A DNA stretch of 64,000 bases from Polytrichum commune (Eukaryota > Streptophyta > Polytrichopsida > Polytrichales > Polytrichaceae). The position numbers were made by a program, and so were the translations under genes. The stretch is taken from assembly GCA_950295325.1 (NCBI GenBank), contig OX485808.1, positions 23,706,527 through 23,770,526 on the forward strand. Reading direction: 5' to 3'. The stretch's first letter is position 1; the number at the start of each line of letters is the position of its first letter. The notes below the pieces were generated by a model. That model saw only the letters and a list, made by a program, of their open reading frames with translations. It was not told the DNA's origin and made no database searches. Below, one piece after another: positions 59,946 to 64,000 of this stretch.

Positions 59946-62039
59946 CCAGCAGAGGACATGGACGACTTCACACCTTGCTTCTGGCGCGTGGTATTTCGAT
60001 TGTGCTACACATTACACCCCACCTTTTGAGATGGAATTGAGGAAATCACGCGAGGCTATTGGAGAGTCTGGAGAGGAGATGCATGACTTGAAGGGCATCG
60101 AGGATGACAACGATAGGGCTAAGGCACTGAAGAGGCGGATTGAAGAGGACCGCAAGAAAGCCCTCAAGGTGAAGGAGGCAGAAGAAAAAGCTCACCTGAA
60201 GGAGTTGGAGAGGCAGCAGAAAGCAGCTGCAAAATCGACGAAGAAAGGCAAGAAGAAGGTGTCAACTCCTGTAGAGGTAGAAATGATAAGTCATGTGCAG
60301 CCTAGTCCAACCGTGGACTCTGGTTCCCAGATTCGCTCAGTTTCAGCTAGGGGTACTAAGAGGGACACCTCATATGAGCTCTTTTCCCAGTTGCCGGTTG
60401 TTGATCTCACAGAGAAGGCCAATTGCATGAATGATGAGTTCATTCTTAATTCATCATTGTTTGAGGTCCTTGGCGGTGAATCGGGCAGTTTATCGCCCCT
60501 CTATGATGACCTCAAAGCTTTTATTTCTAAGGTATCTTTATTCTCATTTGCCCATCTGATGTGGTTATGTTTTGCAACTGGTAGTGTTTAGTTCTCCATT
60601 TCTGTTTGCTTTTGAAATTGTTACGTTTCTTACATGCATTGAATTGCTCATTTAGCAGCATTCATCTGATAAAAGGCGTGCGCACAAAGGATCTTCTGGA
60701 AACCACCCTTGTGTGGATTTGATCCTTGTGGACCAACCAGAAGGTCTCCCAGTTCCAGGTATTTCGAACCCTATTTCATCTGTGCCCTTATGGAACCAGG
60801 ATTCTAAGGAATGGCTGGAGCTCATTTTTGATTTTGCCGACCAACACCTCCAGGATGGTGGTGCACTCATCATCATTCATCCTTTTCAATTGAGCACAAA
60901 GTCAAACATACTCGAATACTGCAAGTCCTACGGATTTGAAATCCGCAAGGAATGGTGGGGGATGAACCGTCTGCATTTGACATCGGCAGTACATCCGACA
61001 TCCACTGTAAGTTCAAAACTATGTCTTGTGTTCTGATTCGGCTTTGACATTAAGGATCTTCACACATGATTTGATTATCCATGGACATTGTCATTCTTGT
61101 CTAATATTGTTGTTCAAATGCCAAACCATGAGATTTGGCATCTGTTTGGCGGTGAGGAGTCTTTCAGGGGTTCCCAATTCTACATTTTCTTTTCAGCCAA
61201 TTCCTGCTCTTGACCACCACGGAGTAGACGTTGCCAGAGATGACATCCTCATGAACCTGGTCACAAAAGATGATCAGCTCATGAATGGCAATTTGCCTTG
61301 GCGAGGCCCTCGGGAGAAGTCCGTCTTGCTCATGCAGATGCTTATAGAAGCGTCTACCTTTCCTGGGGATCTCGTGGTTGACTGCACTGCAGCCACTGGT
61401 TCGTTTTCTCAACCTAAACCCTACTCAGTCTCAGTTTATTTTCCTCAAGGTTTCAACTTAATTTTATTTGTACATTCACTTAACACCTAAATCATCTTCA
61501 CTTCTCTAGGGTCGTCCATATACGCTTGTCGCAATATCAACCGATATATTGCCGCGTTTGAGCCGGATGAGGAAATCTTCAAGGCCTTACTGGCACCCCT
61601 CATCCGGGCTTCACCTGCTCTTTAGCCTCCTCACCTGGATCCACTCACCATCGTGGATGACATTGATGGCAAGGAAATTGAAGTTGAGCGGATCGTGAAG
61701 AAATCCCGATTCAGTAAGTAAGTCTAAACGTTCAAGTATGCATTTCTATTGAGATCATGTTGATTTATGTTACTTCTTATTTCGGCTTTCGTTTTGCAGG
61801 TGCGAGATCCTGATTTCTCCACAGCATCGACCTTTTTTTTGTAGGCCGACATTTTTCCCAAGCCCTCCTAAACCCTTTGAGTTGCCTACATATGCCGAAG
61901 AAATCGCTTTTTGTTTTGCAACTGAGGGCATACGGAATCCCACTTCGCGCTCCCGTTCTCTGTCTCGTAGAGGCTTGAGTTTTCTAGATCTAGAAGTTGT
62001 TCAGTGTGATGAGGAGGAGTGAACGCATTCGTACACTTT

Positions 62040-62559
62040 TTCAATGATTGCTTGCAATTTGTTAGGCGAATGTTGTGTTGAATAAATGACCCTAAACCAT
62101 TAGTGTCACCTCATGTAACTTGGCATTCAAGTGTGTTTTCTAATACCTCTATATGAGTATGTTCAACAATGATATGAGATGCACACCTATCTTACACAAT
62201 GGTCTACAAGTTGACTAAAGTATACACCAACGAAAAGTGTACCCTAAACCCAACTTCCACTCTATTCTTCAATAAGACATAGAGGTTAACTAAAAAAAAT
62301 AAAGAAATGTAGTTGTAAAAATATAGATCAAAACATGAAACAAAGACTAAGGAAAACTAAACCGAACAACTAAACCAAAATATTAAAGATAATAAGTATA
62401 GAATATCAATACAATTTTTAGAATTACAAATAATAAGAAGATACACTGGAAGAAGAATGGAAGAATTAAAAAATGAGAATATAGATTGGAAGAAGAATGG
62501 AATAACCCAAAAAATGCTTGTGCATAAATTATGGACATCATCCTATGTTTTATGTTCAA
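62040..62559. other. 3' flank of the ParB-methyltransferase gene
   Basis: AT-rich, with an AATAAA polyadenylation-type signal near 62080. No further ORF. Confidence 0.5.
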
Positions 62560-63290
62560 ATCAAACATCAAACCCCAAGAAATTCGGGGCCATATCCAAA
62601 GTGGCCACTCCCGCATGACATATGAACCACTTGGCATGCCGAGACTCAACCTGAAACCAATGATTTGAGGTCAAATTTATAAATTCAGGTTGAATGTAGC
62701 TAAGCATGAATCCTAAACATTGCATGTCCTCATTCAACCTGAAGCTATCAACTTGACCTCAAATCAAACAACAAACCCCTAGGCCTTTGTCCAAAGTGGC
62801 CATATATGCCGAGACCGAACATGAAATCTAAGCCGTTGGGCATGTCGAGACCCAAATTGAAACCAATGATTTGAGGTCAAATTTATAAATTCAGGTTGAA
62901 TGTAGCTAAGCATGAAACACAAACATGGCATGCCTACATTCAACCGGAAAGCATAAACTTGACCTCAAATCAGACATAAAACCCCTAGGCCTTTTCCAAA
63001 GTGGCCATGCCGAGACCGAACATGAAATCTAAGAGACCCAAATTGAAACCAATGATTTGATATCAAATTTATGGCTTCAGGTTGAAAGTAGCTAAGCATG
63101 AAACCCAAACATGGCATGCCTACATTCAACACAAAGCGATAAACTTGACCTCAAATCAGAAATAAAACCCCTAGGCCTTGTCCAAAGTGGCCATGCTGAG
63201 ACCGAACATGAAATCTAAGAGACCCAAATTGAAACCAATGATTCGACTTCAAATTTATGGAGTCGGGTTGAATGTAGCTACACCCTTTAA
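62560..63290. repeat. Tandem array D, period about 186-207 bp, about 3.7 copies
   Basis: CCAATGATTTGAGGTCAAAT-like blocks start near 62658, 62865, 63050 and 63236. Each unit contains TCAGGTTGAATGTAG and later its inverted form CTACATTCAACxxxAAAG, so the unit is partly self-complementary. Confidence 0.85.
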
Positions 63291-63314
63291 ACACAATCAG
63301 AATGTAGGGGCTCA

Positions 63315-63675
63315 AGCCATGAGGCCTCGGATCCGAGGCCTTGTCCAAGTGGGATTTAGTCCACCTCAAATGACAACCTGTAAGCATCCGAGACCCATTC
63401 CCAACCTACAAACCTTATACCCAATCTGAAATGATACCGCAGCCATGAGGCCTCGGATCAGAGGCCTTGTCCAAGTGGGACTTAGTCCACCTCAAATGAC
63501 AACCTGTAAGCATCGGAGACCCATTCCCAACCTACAAACCTTATACCCAATCTGAAATGATACCGCAGCCATGAGGCCTCGGATCCGAGGCCTTCTCCAA
63601 CTGGGATTTAGTCCACCTCAAATGACAACCTGTAACCATCCAAGACCCATTCCCACTCTACAAACCTTATAAGAG
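63315..63675. repeat. Tandem array E, period 126 bp, about 2.8 copies
   Basis: GAGGCCTCGGATCCGAGGCC starts at 63321, 63447 and 63573. Copies 1 and 3 contain the perfect 18-bp palindrome GGCCTCGGATCCGAGGCC; copy 2 has one mismatch. The rest of the unit is conserved (TTTAGTCCACCTCAAATGAC). Confidence 0.9.
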
Positions 63676-63689
63676 AATCTGCAAGCAAA

Positions 63690-64000
63690 TATAGTATAGG
63701 TTCCTCAACCACGGTTATAGGTTATTTTTGTCAAAAAAATTGTCAAAAAATATTTCAATATTTAGCTCTACACCGCGGTCATAGGGCATGTTTCACCACA
63801 CAAAATTTCAATATTCTACAAAACTCACCGCTCACCGCTCGCAAAATAGTTTTTCCCCAAACCATGAAAGATATTGTTTACAACATTTAGAGTTTCCTTT
63901 GAAACACTTAACCTCGACATTAGGATTTCGGGAAACATAAACTTGAAAACCTAAGGCACTTTCTCCTTGGAGATTTATAAAAGGAATCTTAAAATACAAC
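63690..64000 (-). repeat. LTR-like repeat fragment at the window edge
   Basis: The reverse complement of 63827-63849 is identical to 46961-46983 (CTATTTTGCGAGCGGTGAGC plus GGT), and a CCTATxxCCGxGG motif follows in both places. Probably the same repeat family in opposite orientation, running off the right edge. Confidence 0.5.

Larger units (their letters stand above)
55723..62022 (+). pseudogene. ParB-like / beta-class DNA methyltransferase fusion gene, damaged copy
   Basis: Ten exons with GT-AG borders: 55723-56372, 56458-56647, 56806-56997, 57106-57281, 58517-58752, 58855-60531 (interrupted by a solo LTR at 58971-59945 plus one duplication copy), 60659-61006, 61197-61398, 61510-61717 and 61800-62022. 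Phases match at all junctions except 57281/58517. Exon 1 has an acidic linker, then a ParB-like segment with FFVCDGNHRRQAWLNHI. A lysine-rich coiled region follows around 60050-60260. The methyltransferase part has motif IV-like VDLILVDQPEG (60710-60742), then DGGALIIIHPF, and later motif I-like LVVDCTAATGSS, the beta-class order. In-frame stops are TAG 55816-55818, TAA 57178-57180, TAA 57256-57258 and TAG 61623-61625. AATAAA lies near 62080. Predicted role: DNA binding and base methylation; domain calls are motif-based. Confidence 0.65.

Noticed and set aside
59542-60025. Long open frame entering the ParB-methyltransferase exon from the left
   Set aside because: Up to 59945 it lies inside the solo LTR and is chance openness in GC-rich DNA. 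Only the part from 59951 on belongs to the gene.

Overview
The window is eukaryotic nuclear DNA from a land plant, most likely a bryophyte and probably a moss. It is AT-rich and gene-poor, with GT-AG introns and plant transposon families (CACTA, hAT-like, PIF/Harbinger-like, MULE-like, LTR). The main pointer to a moss is a broken protein-kinase/NB-ARC/LRR gene, an architecture (PNL) described from mosses. No rRNA, tRNA or CRISPR was seen.

Layout. 0-2.1 kb: last exons of an unknown gene with a C-terminal hydrophobic segment. 2.1-10.5 kb: decayed intergenic DNA holding two terminal-inverted-repeat (TIR) elements. 10.5-11.8 kb: an intact, intronless multi-pass membrane protein of unknown family. 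11.8-23.6 kb: gene-free repeats with two Harbinger-like MITEs and two copies of a conserved hairpin. 23.6-31.3 kb (minus): the PNL pseudogene, broken by stops, a Walker A deletion, an expanded intron and a 960-bp transposon with a perfect 8-bp target duplication. 31.5-32.3 kb: a strongly A+C-biased ORF pair. The second ORF is cut by a 12.6-kb two-gene CACTA element (32297-44868) and resumes in frame beyond it. 45-47.9 kb: LTR-like debris with six hairpin-forming repeats. 47.9-51.5 kb (minus): a MULE-like SWIM-finger transposase gene with one nonsense codon and one frameshift.

52.7-62.0 kb (plus) holds the most unusual item. It is a multi-exon gene whose product joins a ParB-like segment (DGNHRR) to a methyltransferase with motifs in beta-class order (motif IV before motif I), like bacterial and phage ParB-methyltransferase fusions. 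Ten exons can be traced with GT-AG borders and mostly matching phases. The copy has four in-frame stops. A 975-bp solo LTR with a CCAGC duplication sits inside one exon, and removing it with one duplication copy restores the frame exactly. Two introns and the 5' region carry tandem arrays with a shared G-run motif. More tandem arrays fill 62.5-63.7 kb.

Several coding regions are damaged mainly by isolated stop codons, most one C-to-T change from CAG, CAA or CGA. This fits deamination of methylated, silenced DNA. Only the 10.5-kb membrane protein and the gene at the left edge look undamaged.
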